From: Taxillus chinensis
Taxonomy: Eukaryota; Streptophyta; Magnoliopsida; Santalales; Loranthaceae
Assembly (NCBI GenBank): GCA_023512835.1
Contig: CM042089.1
Coordinates: 16,604,562 to 16,668,561 of the forward strand
Direction: 5' to 3'
Length of the DNA stretch: 64,000 bases
Shown here: piece by piece, positions 10,831 to 21,062 of the stretch
Layout of the letters: each line of letters starts with the position of its first letter
Position numbering within the stretch: the first letter of the stretch is position 1
The notes under the pieces: generated by a model
The model's database searches: none
Told to the model about the DNA's origin: nothing
The model's input: only the letters and a program-made list of their open reading frames with translations
Position numbers and translations under genes: made by a program

Positions 10831-13157
10831 ATGGTGCGCACAAGGAGGGCCGGCCAGGAGGAGGTGCACTCACCTAGTGCTGATAGCCAACCTGAGGAGG
10901 AGATACTCTTGGGGCATGCTCTTGACATGCAGGCTTTGGAGGCTTCGTAGCCGGGCCGGGCTAGAGAGGTGGTCGTTAAAATTCAAACTCGGGATTACAA
11001 AGGTTAGTATCCCGCACCCGGCTATTTCCTATTCTCGCCTTACAAGACTTCTATGAATCGTCTCTCTGGGGAGTGAGGATGAACCGATAGGGGTTGTGCA
11101 AGGGGTTTATGTCGGATAACCCCCGATATTATTAGAAATTGCTTTAACCTCCCTGAACCCAGTAGTAGTTTCCCTCGGCTAAGCCTAGGAGAATTTGGTA
11201 CTGCATGTAACTATGCTAGAAAATTTCAAAGTCGAAGGCGGTATACCAAGAATGGTTTTGTTGGAAAATTTAGATGCCTAGCTTACCTGGTAGGGAAATG
11301 CTTATTGATTCGGACAGTGGGCTAGATAGTGTGCCTAAGCCACACCTGGAGTTCATGTATAGCATTGATCATATGCTAAATGTGGATTGGGCCACTACCA
11401 TTTTTAAATGGTGGAAGAAAAACTCATCCAAGCGAGATAAATGGCAAGAATGTTGTGTGTGATATTTCAAAGCATGCCTGCTTTGCAATTTTCCTCCATG
11501 GAGAGCATTACTTTTCCTTCTCACTTGGGTGTTAAGAGTATTGCAAGCTGAAGGAGGTTTGGGGGGTCGATACCGCAGAGGTCATTGGGCAACCAATGTT
11601 CCTCCTCCATCACACCCCGCTAGGCACGGTGTTCATGTGGAGCGATCCACCTGGACTTTGCAAGGGAGACCTCTCCTCATTTGGATCAAAGGAAGCGGAC
11701 TCTATACGAGACTCACCGCCATGTACATGCGGTTCAATGTACACAAAGAAGACATTTTCAATTTCTTTCAAGGCATTAGTGGGCAGGTGGTGAGTGAAGT
11801 GGAGGTCATCAATTGGGCAATCACTAATGGGCACATCACTAATGCCCAATTTGAAGAATTAATGGCCCTCATCTCTCGGAGACCAACAAGCTACTTCACA
11901 ACCTAGAACCGAGCATGGGAGGCCCCAGATGTAGCCGCTCATGCATCACCTAGAGCATGGGAGGCCCCGAAGCTCCTCCTGCTGCATCTATCGAAGCTTG
12001 GAGGCAAGAAACACAGCAGCTCAGGGAGGCCAATGCCAGAACTCGGCGCGAGGTGGAAGCCCCGAGGAAGGACAACAAAGAAGTCAAAGGCCTCCTAGGC
12101 AAAATCTGGAAGGCTTTGAGCAAGAGGAAAGCATCAAAACGTTCTCCTATAGTGGAGATATCCGATGAAGAACCCTCTCCATCCCCCCGAAGATGCTTAT
12201 CCAGCCCCAGGCAGTCCACCTCAACCAGAACCTTCAGCTCGGCCATCTTACTATCAACCTCAAGAGGAGGCGAGCGCAGCGACGGGGTATTCACCCTTCC
12301 AGGCCTTTTACGGATCCTGCATATTCTCAGGCCCTGGTGCCTGCTATACTTCCAAGATCTTGGGGTGCATACATGCCTAATGAACCTGAAGATCTACTTG
12401 GCCCTCCCGTTCATTTAATCATTAATCCAGCTTTATCGTCCGAAGAGAGCCAAGCGGCATTTGAAGAATTCATCAATTCCACAGGTCATAGGGCTCGATT
12501 TATACGGGATAATGATATCTTCACTCCTTTTAGCTTGAAGAGGATCTCGAGAGAATGAATATCTCTATGCCGACGAGATAGACCTCTTCGCAGGACCATG
12601 CGGTATGTAGTGGAGGCCGAGCCTCATAATTACCCCTTAGCCGGGTACACTTCCATCATGCTGTGCGAGCTTTTCAATCAACCCTTGTCCGAAGAGGTGT
12701 GGCGCCAACGCATTAATGGAGAGAATGAAGGGCACCGCCCTTGGCATGGTATGCATGAGGTGCCGATTCCGGTGCACATTGACCGCCACTATGTACTTGT
12801 CCGTGTGAATCTGGATGTAGGCCATGCTTGTGCTATATGATCCAAGCCAAGGCGAAGGGTTTGCTAGACGGAAAAGACAGTTAGTGCATGGGTTCATCAA
12901 ACGCATGAAAGTAGCAATGATCAAAGAAGGCTTGTTGGCGGACAAGCTCCCTCTTATTCACTACAATGAAATGCAAATTCCCCAACAGCCTGACCAATTC
13001 AATTTGTGGGATCTTTGTTTGCTACTACATGATGGGTATTCTGCAAGGGAAGGAAAATTGGGAAGTGCGTGGCGAGACGTCGGGTGACTTTGTGGCTCAG
13101 GTGCGACGAATGGTGGCCAATGTCATCTACTATTACAGTGTGCCAAACCAGGGGTAA
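10831..13157 (+). pseudogene. E1 accessory ORF with C-terminal C48/Ulp1-like cysteine protease domain
   Basis: About 775 codons, decayed. The start MVRTRRAGQEEVHSP matches E2; GAG to TAG at 10948-10950 closes it early. The N-terminal third (to about 11850) holds LEFMYSIDHMLNVDWATTIFKWW and resembles the plant-transposon domain found in Athila env-position ORFs. A charged, probably coiled region (11990-12145) ends in SPIVEISDEEPSPS (SUMO-interaction-like, core 12149-12172). The C-terminal part matches C48 peptidases: HYVLVRVNLD with His at 12787-12789, YDPSQ with Asp at 12839-12841, a Gln-rich IPQQPDQF, then CGIFVCYYM with Cys at 13005-13007. A one-base insertion lies between His and Asp and another before Cys. 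C48 enzymes cleave SUMO-type conjugates. No membrane segment or signal peptide, so not a typical envelope protein. Confidence 0.75.
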
Positions 13158-14716
13158 CTGTTTTTCCTACTCCTTCTTTTATGCCATGCGGACATAGCAT
13201 ATTTTAAGTGTGGTGTATGGGGAGTGACTTGAGCCACTTGCTTGTCTTTTATGTTGTGATTGCATGTTTTATTTATAATTAAAAAAAAAAAAAAAACAAA
13301 CTATTTTTATTTGCATGATTGTTTGAGTTGTTTGATTGAATGATTTGTTTGTGGAGACATGGATATTAAGTATGCAATTTTGGCTTAAAATTTAATTTTT
13401 ATGCCACATTAGTATCATGTTGTGATAAGGGTGTTAAAGTAGTTAAAATGTGCTCTGAATTGGTTTAATCATGTCTTTATCTTTTGAATGATATCACCAT
13501 GTTTTTGGAGCTGAGTTTTGAATATTAGCTGAGCATGAAATGCTATGATAGACCTAAGTAACCTTTAAAGTTGAGTGAAAAAGAAATGAAAAATGAGAAC
13601 AGCTTCTTTTAGCCCTTGAGTGACATTTATGGGGTATGGGTAATAGTTTGATTTGCTACTCATCTTGCATTCAACATTGGTTATTTAATGGTAGGAGTCA
13701 AGTAAGCATGTGATTACTTATTAGTGCTCAGTGTTTGGTGTGTGGAGTTAGGATGCAAAACCTCTAAGTCATTGTGACTGTCTTTGCATTCTTTTCTTTA
13801 TTTGGAAAAGGCTGTGATATGGAATGTGAAAAAGCCATCACTTAATTGGGAAATGGGATGTGAGACATCAATGAATTATTTTGTCTCTCCTTATGTAGCA
13901 AAATGGCAAGGAGTTTGCATCAGAAAAATCAGTCTTATTTATGTGTTATGTGAGTAAAAAAAAAAAAGAGTGAATAATCCATCAAGGGAGAGCATAAAAT
14001 GCAACCTTGTAAGGTTATTACTTAAAAAAAAACAGAAAAAAAAAAAAAGAAGGATTCAAAATAAAAGCCTCAATGGCTTGATGTTTATGTGTGATTGTTT
14101 AGATTTGTAGCCACATTGGCTGAGTTTTTGTTTATTTGAGAATGTTGAGCTCAATTCTTTGGCTCATGGTCTTGTTTTATCAGTTAGTAGACTAGAGTGT
14201 GAGTTTATTGAGTTTAGAATAGAGTGTGAGTTCAAATAAAGTAGAATAGAGGGTGTGTTTTCTTTGATGAGCACAATAGGGAACTCTCATGATTGCTTGG
14301 CAAGTACTTAATCAATAGCTGATGGCGAGTGTAGAGATAGAGTTTTTCCATCCATTGTTCATTGATAGGTATTGGGCTTGAGAATTATTATATTTGAGTG
14401 AGGCTGCTTATCCTTGGTAAGAACTTAAAGGGAAACTAGGTGCTATTTTATCATGGATTGCTTGCTCATATCTGAAATTTAAGTGGTGATATTGCATGGT
14501 TGTTGGACTAGGGATATGGACATGAATGAACTAAGCTATGACTCATTTTGATGCTTAAATTCCCATTTCATCATGATAGAGTTGCATGCTTAGGAAACCA
14601 TGATTCTCCTTGATTGTTATTTTATTTTTCTTCCGTTTGATTGCGTGTTTATTTTATTTTTTGCATGCTTGTATGTTTTTGCTTGAGGACAAGCAATGGT
14701 TCAAGTGTGGTGTATT
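13158..14716 (+). other. E1 non-coding 3' tail and polypurine tract
   Basis: AT-rich, without coding frames. Near 13204 it holds TTTAAGTGTGGTGTATGGGG, which resembles the end of the tail, GGTTCAAGTGTGGTGTATT (14698-14716), the likely polypurine tract directly before the 3' LTR. Poly-A runs occur near 13281, 13957 and 14024-14048. The phrase TTGCTTGAGGACAAGCAATGG (split here across 14678-14699) is usual in this position in Athila/Tat elements. Confidence 0.65.
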
Positions 14717-16221
14717 TGATAACGTGCATTTTATGCCGTTATTCTAGTGTTTATTTAGGATGTTTAAGAGCATGATTAGAGCCTTATTGCTTCATATATC
14801 ATATATATTTGCTCTAACCCCTAGGAAGATGCTATTGGCAAATACATGCGTTTTTAAGCTGTTTTGGCAGATTTTGGACCTCACTTTTGACATAGTAGAT
14901 GGCCTCAAACAATTTGCGTGCAAGAACAAAAGTTGCTTGGAATGATGTCCTCTACCTGCCACAGAAATTTCAGAGCATTTGGAGCTGATTGTGAATTCAC
15001 CCAATTCACGTGCAAGCCTATTTTTGCCTCTCAGGCCTCTACATGATGCAAGGAAGCTTGGGGTGAAGTTTGAGCTGATTTGGAGGTGCACGTGAATTCA
15101 CCATATCACGTGCAAATTGGTGTGCAGAGATATTTTTGGACCGATCCAATCGTTTTTCCATGCTGATCATTTGTTCCTGAAGGCCCAAGTCCAAATTGTG
15201 GATGGAAGATAGAGTTTTTAATGTTTCGAGTGTTACTTATCAAAACTACGCCGTTTTGATAAGTGGGCTAGGGTACACACCTCAAGGCCCATCCAAACTC
15301 TATAAATAAGAGCTCCACGCCCCTTGCTAGCCAAGCCTAACCCCCCTACACGTTTTTAGAGAGAGAGAGGCTCCACGACTTGGAGGTGCTCCTTGACCTA
15401 GGAGAGCAGCCGTCGCAGCCGTCGCAGCAGCCGTCGCGGATTTTGGAGCCTGGATTTGAAGCTTTGCTGTGCGCGTGATCAAGAAGAAGATGTTGAGCTT
15501 TTCTGCTTTGGTTTTGCTTGTAATCATGCGTGAGTAGTCTTATAATCTAGGGGAGCAATGTAGCCCCCTTGTTGCTTTGCTGTGTTTATGAATATTTGGG
15601 TTTGGATGATTGAGTTTTGCATGTTTTATGAATCTGTTCTTAATTCTATCTTTGGATGTACACCTTGATATTCTTAGCCCTAGTCTGGGGCGGATTGAGA
15701 TTCATAACTTATTTGTGATTGGTGTGATCATTATCCTTTTGCAAGTATGATTTATTGGCTTTGCATGTTTGTGTGTTTAGATGACCATTCTGGCATACAA
15801 CTCTTAAAAGGACCTCAATGACCATTTGTTGTCCTTGGCTTATGTTTAGCATGTTTTCAATCGAACAACCCTAATATCATGAACCAAGAGAGATAACATA
15901 GGGAGGTGAAATTGTGACCCTAGATGCTTTTAATCCTTGAATCTTAATCCTAAAATCAACTTACTTTCTTTGTTTATTCAGAAAACCAAATAAAAATTAG
16001 ATCTTTAGTTTAAAAAAGAAAACTTTTTGCCAAGACCTTTTATAGAACAAGAGTAATTGGGTGATTTGATTTGAGAACTAGAGAACTAGGTTAATCCCTG
16101 TGGGTTCGACCCCTTTCTTGCTGCTATTCTTTTAGTGCAAACTTAGGGAATTTATTATTTTGAAGAGAGATTTAACGACATTAGCTAGCTCTTTTAGAGA
16201 GGCTAAAAATCTTGTCTGTCA
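14717..16221 (+). repeat. E1 3' LTR
   Basis: 1505 bp, TGATAACG...CTGTCA, followed by the target duplication CTTGT (16222-16226). It carries the same U3 block and a TATA box TATAAATA at 15301-15308. Few substitutions from the 5' LTR suggest a fairly young insertion; I did not count them over the full length. Confidence 0.95.
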
Positions 16222-16292
16222 CTTGTCCTCTTGGGTGCAAGGCATGGGTATCACTAACCGGTTCTCAGTGTTAGGAAATCCGGGGCGTGACA
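16222..16292 (+). repeat. old chromovirus-like LTR fragment, right part
   Basis: Continuation of 2691-3129 after E1 is removed. It reads ...AACCGGTTCTCAGTGTTAGGAAATCCGGGGCGTGACA, matching the chromovirus LTR 3' terminus (compare 43679-43713). Instead of a primer site, it is followed at once by a truncated LTR of the miniature-element array. Confidence 0.75.
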
Positions 16293-16322
16293 CGCTAGCA
16301 TCACGCTGTTTGGGGCGTGACA
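16293..16322 (-). repeat. array LTR 1, truncated (first 30 bp only)
   Basis: CGCTAGCATCACGCTGTTTGG then GGCGTGACA. Only the minus-strand start of the LTR remains, joined directly to the chromovirus LTR end. Confidence 0.75.
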
Positions 16323-16622
16323 TCCTCCCCCATATGATTTCATAATGCCCTGGTTCCATCAGCGAGTTCGGAGGAACCAAGATCGTACAGCGCACTTCTT
16401 TTGACTCGCGTAGTGCCGCTCTGTCCCATCCTTGGGTACTCCGGCCACCTTGGCTCGGCGGACAATGACTTAGTGGACGCGATGCGTGCAAGACCTTCGT
16501 CTGGTGAACCCCTATTTATTGGGGGCTCCCTCCAAACGTGGATAAGGGACCATGCATATCTCTTACGAGAGTGCTTCAGCGAGCTATCTGGGAAACGAGC
16601 CGCAATTGCTTTGATACCACAT

Positions 16623-17009
16623 TGTCATAAGGTTAGGGTTTTCACCCGTACGACACTCAGTCACCCTGGTGGATCCTACAAGTAAGCCATACCGATCGGG
16701 ACACACATAGACTGGTTTCGCCCTGCCTTGGGCTCATCAGAAGAATAGCTCCAGTTTCCGACCGGTTGTGTAGGAATGGCCAAGTCCTCTCTTCATCGTC
16801 AGGTCCGAGACTAGCAGCATACTCCCCGCACTTAACTGGATGGGTACGTTTGAACTCTGAAGGTGCTCCACATCCATCTCTCGCACGAACTGCCATGGAG
16901 CCTATCCAGTTCGCACCAGTAACACTTTTAGCCTTGCCACTTCGCAAGTAGCATACACTTGCACCACTTGGGAGACACCTGCTAGCACCACGCTGTTCGG
17001 GGCATGACA
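16623..17009 (-). repeat. array LTR 2
   Basis: 387 bp. Primer-site complement GCTTTGATACCA at 16608-16619 lies next to its minus-strand 3' end, and the purine tract complement TCCTCTCC follows at 17010. Internal segment 16323-16622 holds nothing coding. Confidence 0.85.
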
Positions 17010-17305
17010 TCCTCTCCTACTTGATTTCGCGACGCCCTCGTTGCGTTAGTGAGTTCGGAGGAACGCAGATCATTCGGTGCGCTCCTTTCGACTCCCGCAG
17101 TGCCATTCTGTCCCATACTCGGGTACTCCACCATGGATCGGCGGCCAAAGATTTGGAGGACGAGATGCGTGCAAGATCTTCATCTGGTCAACCCCCATTT
17201 GTTAAGGCTCCCTCCCAATGTGGAATCAGGGACAATGCATATCTCTCGTGAGAGTGCTTCGGTGAGCTTCGTTTGAAATGGGCCGCAACTGCTCTGATAC
17301 TACTT

Positions 17306-17691
17306 TGTCACGAGGTAAGGGTTTTCACCCATGCAGCACTTGGTCACCCTAGTGGATGCTCCGAGTAAGCCATACCGATCGGGGCACATATAGACATGTT
17401 TTGCCCTGCCTTGGGCTCATCAGGAAAACGACTCTAGTTCCCGACAAGTTTAGGTAGGGATGGCCAAGTCCCCTCTTCATCGTCAGGTCTGAGACTAGCT
17501 GCGTACTCCCCAGATTTAACTGGGTCAGTACGTCTGAACTCTGAAGGGGCCTTATTAATCTCTCGCATGAACAGTCATGGAACCTATCCCATCTGCACTA
17601 GCTATGCTTTCCACCTTGCCCCTCCACAAGTAGCACACACTTGCGCCACTTGGGAGACGCCCGCTAGCACCACGCTGTTCGGGGTGTGACA
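17306..17691 (-). repeat. array LTR 3
   Basis: 386 bp, bounded by TGTCACGAGG and GGGGTGTGACA. Primer-site complement GCTCTGATACTA at 17291-17302. Internal segment 17010-17305. Confidence 0.86.
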
Positions 17692-17988
17692 TCCTCCACC
17701 ACTTGATTTCGCAACGCCCTCGTTGTGTCAGCGAGTTCAGAGGAACCAAGATCGTTCGGCACGCTCCTTTTGACTCCCACAACGCCACTTTATCCCATCC
17801 TCGAGTACTCGGCCCTCGCTCGATGGACAACAACTTGATGGACGTGATGCGTGCAAAATCGTCATCTGGTCGACCCCCATCTGTTAGGGGCTCCCTCCCA
17901 ACTTAGGATCAGGGACTATGCATATCTCTCGCAAGAGTGCTTCAGCGAGCTTTTTGGGAAATAGGATGCAACCGCTCTGATACTACTT

Positions 17989-18597
17989 TGTCACCGGGTC
18001 AGGGTTTTCACCCATGTAGCATTCGGTCACCCAGGTGGATGCTCCGAGTAAGCCATTACGATCGGGGCACACGTAAACAGGTTTCGCCCTGCCTTGGGTT
18101 CATTAGGAGAACAGCTCCAGTTCCCGACCAGTTTGTGTAGGGATGGCAAAGTCCCCTCTTTATCGTTACATCCAAGACTAGCAACGTACTGCCCACATTT
18201 AACCAGGTCGGTACGTTTGAACTCCGAAGGGGCTCCATCGATCTCCCGCATGAACTGCCGTGGAGCCTTGTTGGACCTCGGCCAGGGCACTCACTATCAC
18301 AATATTGTCCGCTTTGGCACTCGCGCGCCCACCCATGAGCCGCAGCCCGCACGGATTTGTTTCTAACGGGCCGCGACCCGTTAAAACACGTTGTGACAAG
18401 GTGCACATGAGCCTCCTTATTAGGACGACCTCAATGTTCGCCCTAACCGATGTGGGATTGATCTATGGGACGTTAGAGACCCAACAAGCCTCTCCCGTCT
18501 GCAACAGCTACGCTTTCCGCCTTGCCCCACTTCCAAAGGGCGCACTTGAGCCACTTGGGAGATGCCCTCCAGCACGGTGTTGTTCTGGGGGGTGACA
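17989..18597 (-). repeat. array LTR 4, carrying a solo LTR
   Basis: 609 bp as it stands; 386 bp after removing the 218 bp insert at 18269-18486 and one 5 bp duplication. Primer-site complement GCTCTGATACTA at 17974-17985. Internal segment 17692-17988. Confidence 0.85.
18269..18486 (-). mobile_element. 218 bp solo LTR of a TRIM-type element
   Basis: TGTTGG...CCAACA ends, flanked by the 5 bp duplication AGCCT (18264-18268, 18487-18491) and absent from the other five array LTRs. Read on the minus strand it contains TCCCACATCGGTTAG and AAAGCGGACAATATTG, phrases I know from widespread plant TRIM-like LTRs; orientation is inferred from them. No internal domain or second LTR is present, so it is a solo LTR. 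Confidence 0.85.
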
Positions 18598-18853
18598 TCC
18601 TCCCCCACTTCATTTTGTAATGCCCTCATTGTTTCAACTCCCGTAACGCCACTCTATCCCATCCTCGGGTACTCCACCTTGGCTCAGCGGCCAATGATTT
18701 GGTGGACTCGATGCGTCCAAGACCTTTGTCTAGTCGACCCCCATCTATTAGGGGCTCCCTCCCAACATTGGATCAAGGGCCACGCATATCTCTTGCGAGA
18801 GTGCTTCGGCGAGCTTTTTGGGAAACGGGCCGTAACCTCTTTCATACCACTTT

Positions 18854-19239
18854 TGTCATGAGCTCAGGGTTTTCACCCGTGCACCACTCGTTGACCCTGG
18901 TGGATGCTCTGAGTAATCCATACGGATCGGGGCACACGTAGACTGGTTTCGCTCTGCCTTGGGCTCATAAGGAGAATGGCTCCAGTTCTCGACCAGTTTG
19001 TGTAGAGATGGCCAAGTCCCCTCTTCATCGTTAGGTCTAAGACTAGTGGTGTACTCTTTGCATTTAACCGGGTCGGTACGTCTAAACTCTGAAGGGGCTC
19101 CATCAATCTCCCACACAAACTACCGTGGAGCCTATCCCATCCGCACCAACTATGATTTTTGCCTTGCCCTTACGCAAGTAATGCACACCTATGCCACTTG
19201 GGAGATGCCCACTAGCACCACGCTGTTCCGGGTGTGACA
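18854..19239 (-). repeat. array LTR 5
   Basis: 386 bp. Its primer site (18838-18849) is the most degenerate of the set, and the adjoining internal segment 18598-18853 is about 40 bp shorter than the others. Confidence 0.82.
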
Positions 19240-19536
19240 TCCTCCCCCACTTGATTTCGCAACGCCCTCATTAAATCAGCAAGTTTGGAGGAACGAAGAT
19301 TGTTCGGCGTGCTCCTTTCGACTCCTGCGGCGCCACTCTATCCCATCCTCGAGTACTCTACCTTGCCTCGGCAGCGAACAACTTGGTGGACACGATGTGT
19401 GCAAGACCATCGTCTAGTCGACCCCCATCTATTAGGGGCTCCCTCCCAACTTGGGATCAAGGACTATGAATATCTCTCGCGAGAGTGCTTTGGCGTGCTT
19501 TTTAGGAAACGGGCCACAACCACTCTAATACCACTT

Positions 19537-20363
19537 TGTCACGGGGTTAGGGTTTTGATGAGACCGTAACGTGCGTCACGTGCACGTGTCGTGTTGCGCA
19601 AGACATCTACTACTACTAGAACTCTTCTTATATTCACTTTCCTTTTTAGTAGAAGTCTTTCCTTTTTATTTACTTTACTTTATTTAATTTGCATTAGTAT
19701 TTCCTTTTTATTACTTTCCTTTATTTAATTAGGGTATTTTGGTATTTTACTTTAGTTTCCTAATTGTATTAGGTTTCCAATTCCTAGTTACTAGCTTGCT
19801 TATAAATAGGCCTTGCATTCAGATGTAATAAATCATTCAAGAGTGTTTTTACCAATAATAAACTCTCATATTAGAGGTTTATTCTTATTTCAGCTTTTCC
19901 AGTTTAATACTTGAATCGCTTGGGCTAGGGTTTGGGTAAATTCTATTATCCATCTCTAGATTGTTGTTGGATCCTAATCAAGGTCCTCAACAAGGTTTTC
20001 ACCCGTGCGACACTTGGTCACCCCGTAGATGCTCCAAGTAAGCCATATCGATTGAGGCACACGTAGACGGGTTTCACCTGCCTTGGGCTCATCAGGAGAA
20101 TGGCTCCAATTCCCGACCAATTTGTATACGGATGACCAAGTCCCCTCTTCATCGTCAGGTCCGAGACTAGCGGTGTACTCCCCGCATTTAACCAGGTCGG
20201 TACATCCGAACTCCAAAGGAGCTCTATCGATCTCCCGCATGAACCGTCATGGAGCATATCCCATCCGCACCGGCTATACTTTCCGCCTTGCTCCTCCACA
20301 AGTAGCACGCATCTGCGCCACTTGGGAGACGCCCGCCACACCACACTATTCAGGGGCGTGACA
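19537..20363 (-). repeat. array LTR 6, carrying a 438 bp solo LTR
   Basis: 827 bp as it stands; about 384 bp after removing the insert at 19556-19993 and its duplication. It ends (minus-strand start) with GGGGCGTGACA at 20363. Primer-site complement at 19522-19533; internal segment 19240-19536. Confidence 0.85.
19556..19993 (+). mobile_element. 438 bp solo LTR, unrelated to the array
   Basis: Interrupts array LTR 6 within the phrase AGGGTTTTCACCC. Begins TGATGAGACCG, ends TCAACAA, and is flanked by GGTTT (19551-19555 and 19994-19998). It has a TATA-like CTTATAAATAGG near 19799 and AATAAA-type signals near 19828 and 19856, so it reads as an LTR on the plus strand. The 3' terminus is one base off a perfect CA, so the boundary is uncertain by a base or two. 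Family unknown. Confidence 0.72.
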
Positions 20364-21062
20364 TTAGGCTACCAAATAACCTAAGCATTCAAGGTTTTAT
20401 AATCAAATCATGCATGTCCAAGGAGATAATCAAGGATAAAGTGTCAGGAACATGTATTTGGAATGGTTCTTTGAGATCTATGAACTCCAATGGCCCCAAA
20501 TCACTATGGTTTGAAGTTCTCTCTCTCTCTCTCTTTCTCTCTTAAATGTATGAACGCAATAGCGTAAGGTGGAAGCTCTCTTTCTTTTCCTCCTATTTAT
20601 ATATATTGTCTTTTTTTATTTAATCATTAATTAATCAACCTCTAAAATAGTAATTGACCTCTTAGGGTTATGAACTCCAAATCGAGCTCAAATACAGTCA
20701 AAATGCTCAAAATGACAAGTACATCACTATCCAAATGTTTTCTAACCCAACTGATCGCTCAAGCATAATGTCAATTAAGAAACCCCCCAAAAGTCAACTA
20801 ATAAACCTTTTGGGCCCCCGACCAGGAATCGGGTCTAAGTACTTTCAAAATGCTCACATTAACGTACACAACATCGTCTAGATGTTTTCAGTCGCCTAGA
20901 ATTGCTATCTCTCAACACTACTCAAATATTGGTCTTTATGATTGCCCTCGCTTTTTTTTTTTCATTTTTTAGACCACACTCAAATGAAATCCCTAAAACA
21001 AAGTTTTGACCAAGGCCTTCATTACCTAATCTTTCCTCTAATTGCCTATGCAGACAATGACT
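20364..21062. other. non-coding stretch, unclassified
   Basis: AT-rich with a (CT)n run near 20519-20542 and a TATA-like CTATTTATATATATTG near 20593. It may be part of an old LTR in reverse orientation, but I cannot define ends or relatives. No coding frame. Confidence 0.4.

Larger units (their letters stand above)
3130..16221 (+). mobile_element. E1: complete Athila-type Ty3/gypsy element with accessory C48-like ORF
   Basis: Two ~1.5 kb LTRs in direct orientation (3130-4654 and 14717-16221) start TGATAACG and end CTGTCA, flanked by the 5 bp target duplication CTTGT (3125-3129 and 16222-16226). A tRNA-Asp-type primer site follows the 5' LTR. Order inside is gag, PR, RT, RNase H, IN, accessory ORF, a long non-coding tail, and the 3' LTR. 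The RT motif FMDDFSVFG and gag phrase LRLFPFSLRDRA are Athila-type. All reading frames carry stops or frameshifts, so it is non-autonomous today. Element E2 in this window is a second copy of the family in the opposite orientation. Confidence 0.95.
16293..20363 (-). mobile_element. tandem array of a miniature LTR element (TRIM-like), six LTRs
   Basis: Read on the minus strand, an LTR of ~386 bp starting TGTCACGCCCC and ending near GTGACA alternates with ~260-300 bp internal segments. Each internal segment begins with an initiator-Met-type primer site (TGGTATCAGAGC or a one- or two-base variant) and ends with a purine run such as GTGGGGGAGGA next to the following LTR. There are five full LTRs, one partial LTR at the left end and five internal segments, with no coding capacity. 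The copies have clearly diverged, so the array is old. Its left end is truncated. Tandem LTR-internal-LTR chains are known for TRIM elements and are usually explained by unequal recombination. Confidence 0.85.

Noticed and set aside
10831..13157. Accessory ORF as a retroviral envelope gene
   Set aside because: No signal peptide, no membrane helix; the C48-like landmarks give a better account.
16401..19569. Repeated Pro/Ser/Arg-rich frames across the array
   Set aside because: They recur with the array period on both strands and in shifting frames; no conserved protein.
20364..21062. Host gene promoter or exon
   Set aside because: No frame or splice-like structure; AT-rich repeats only.
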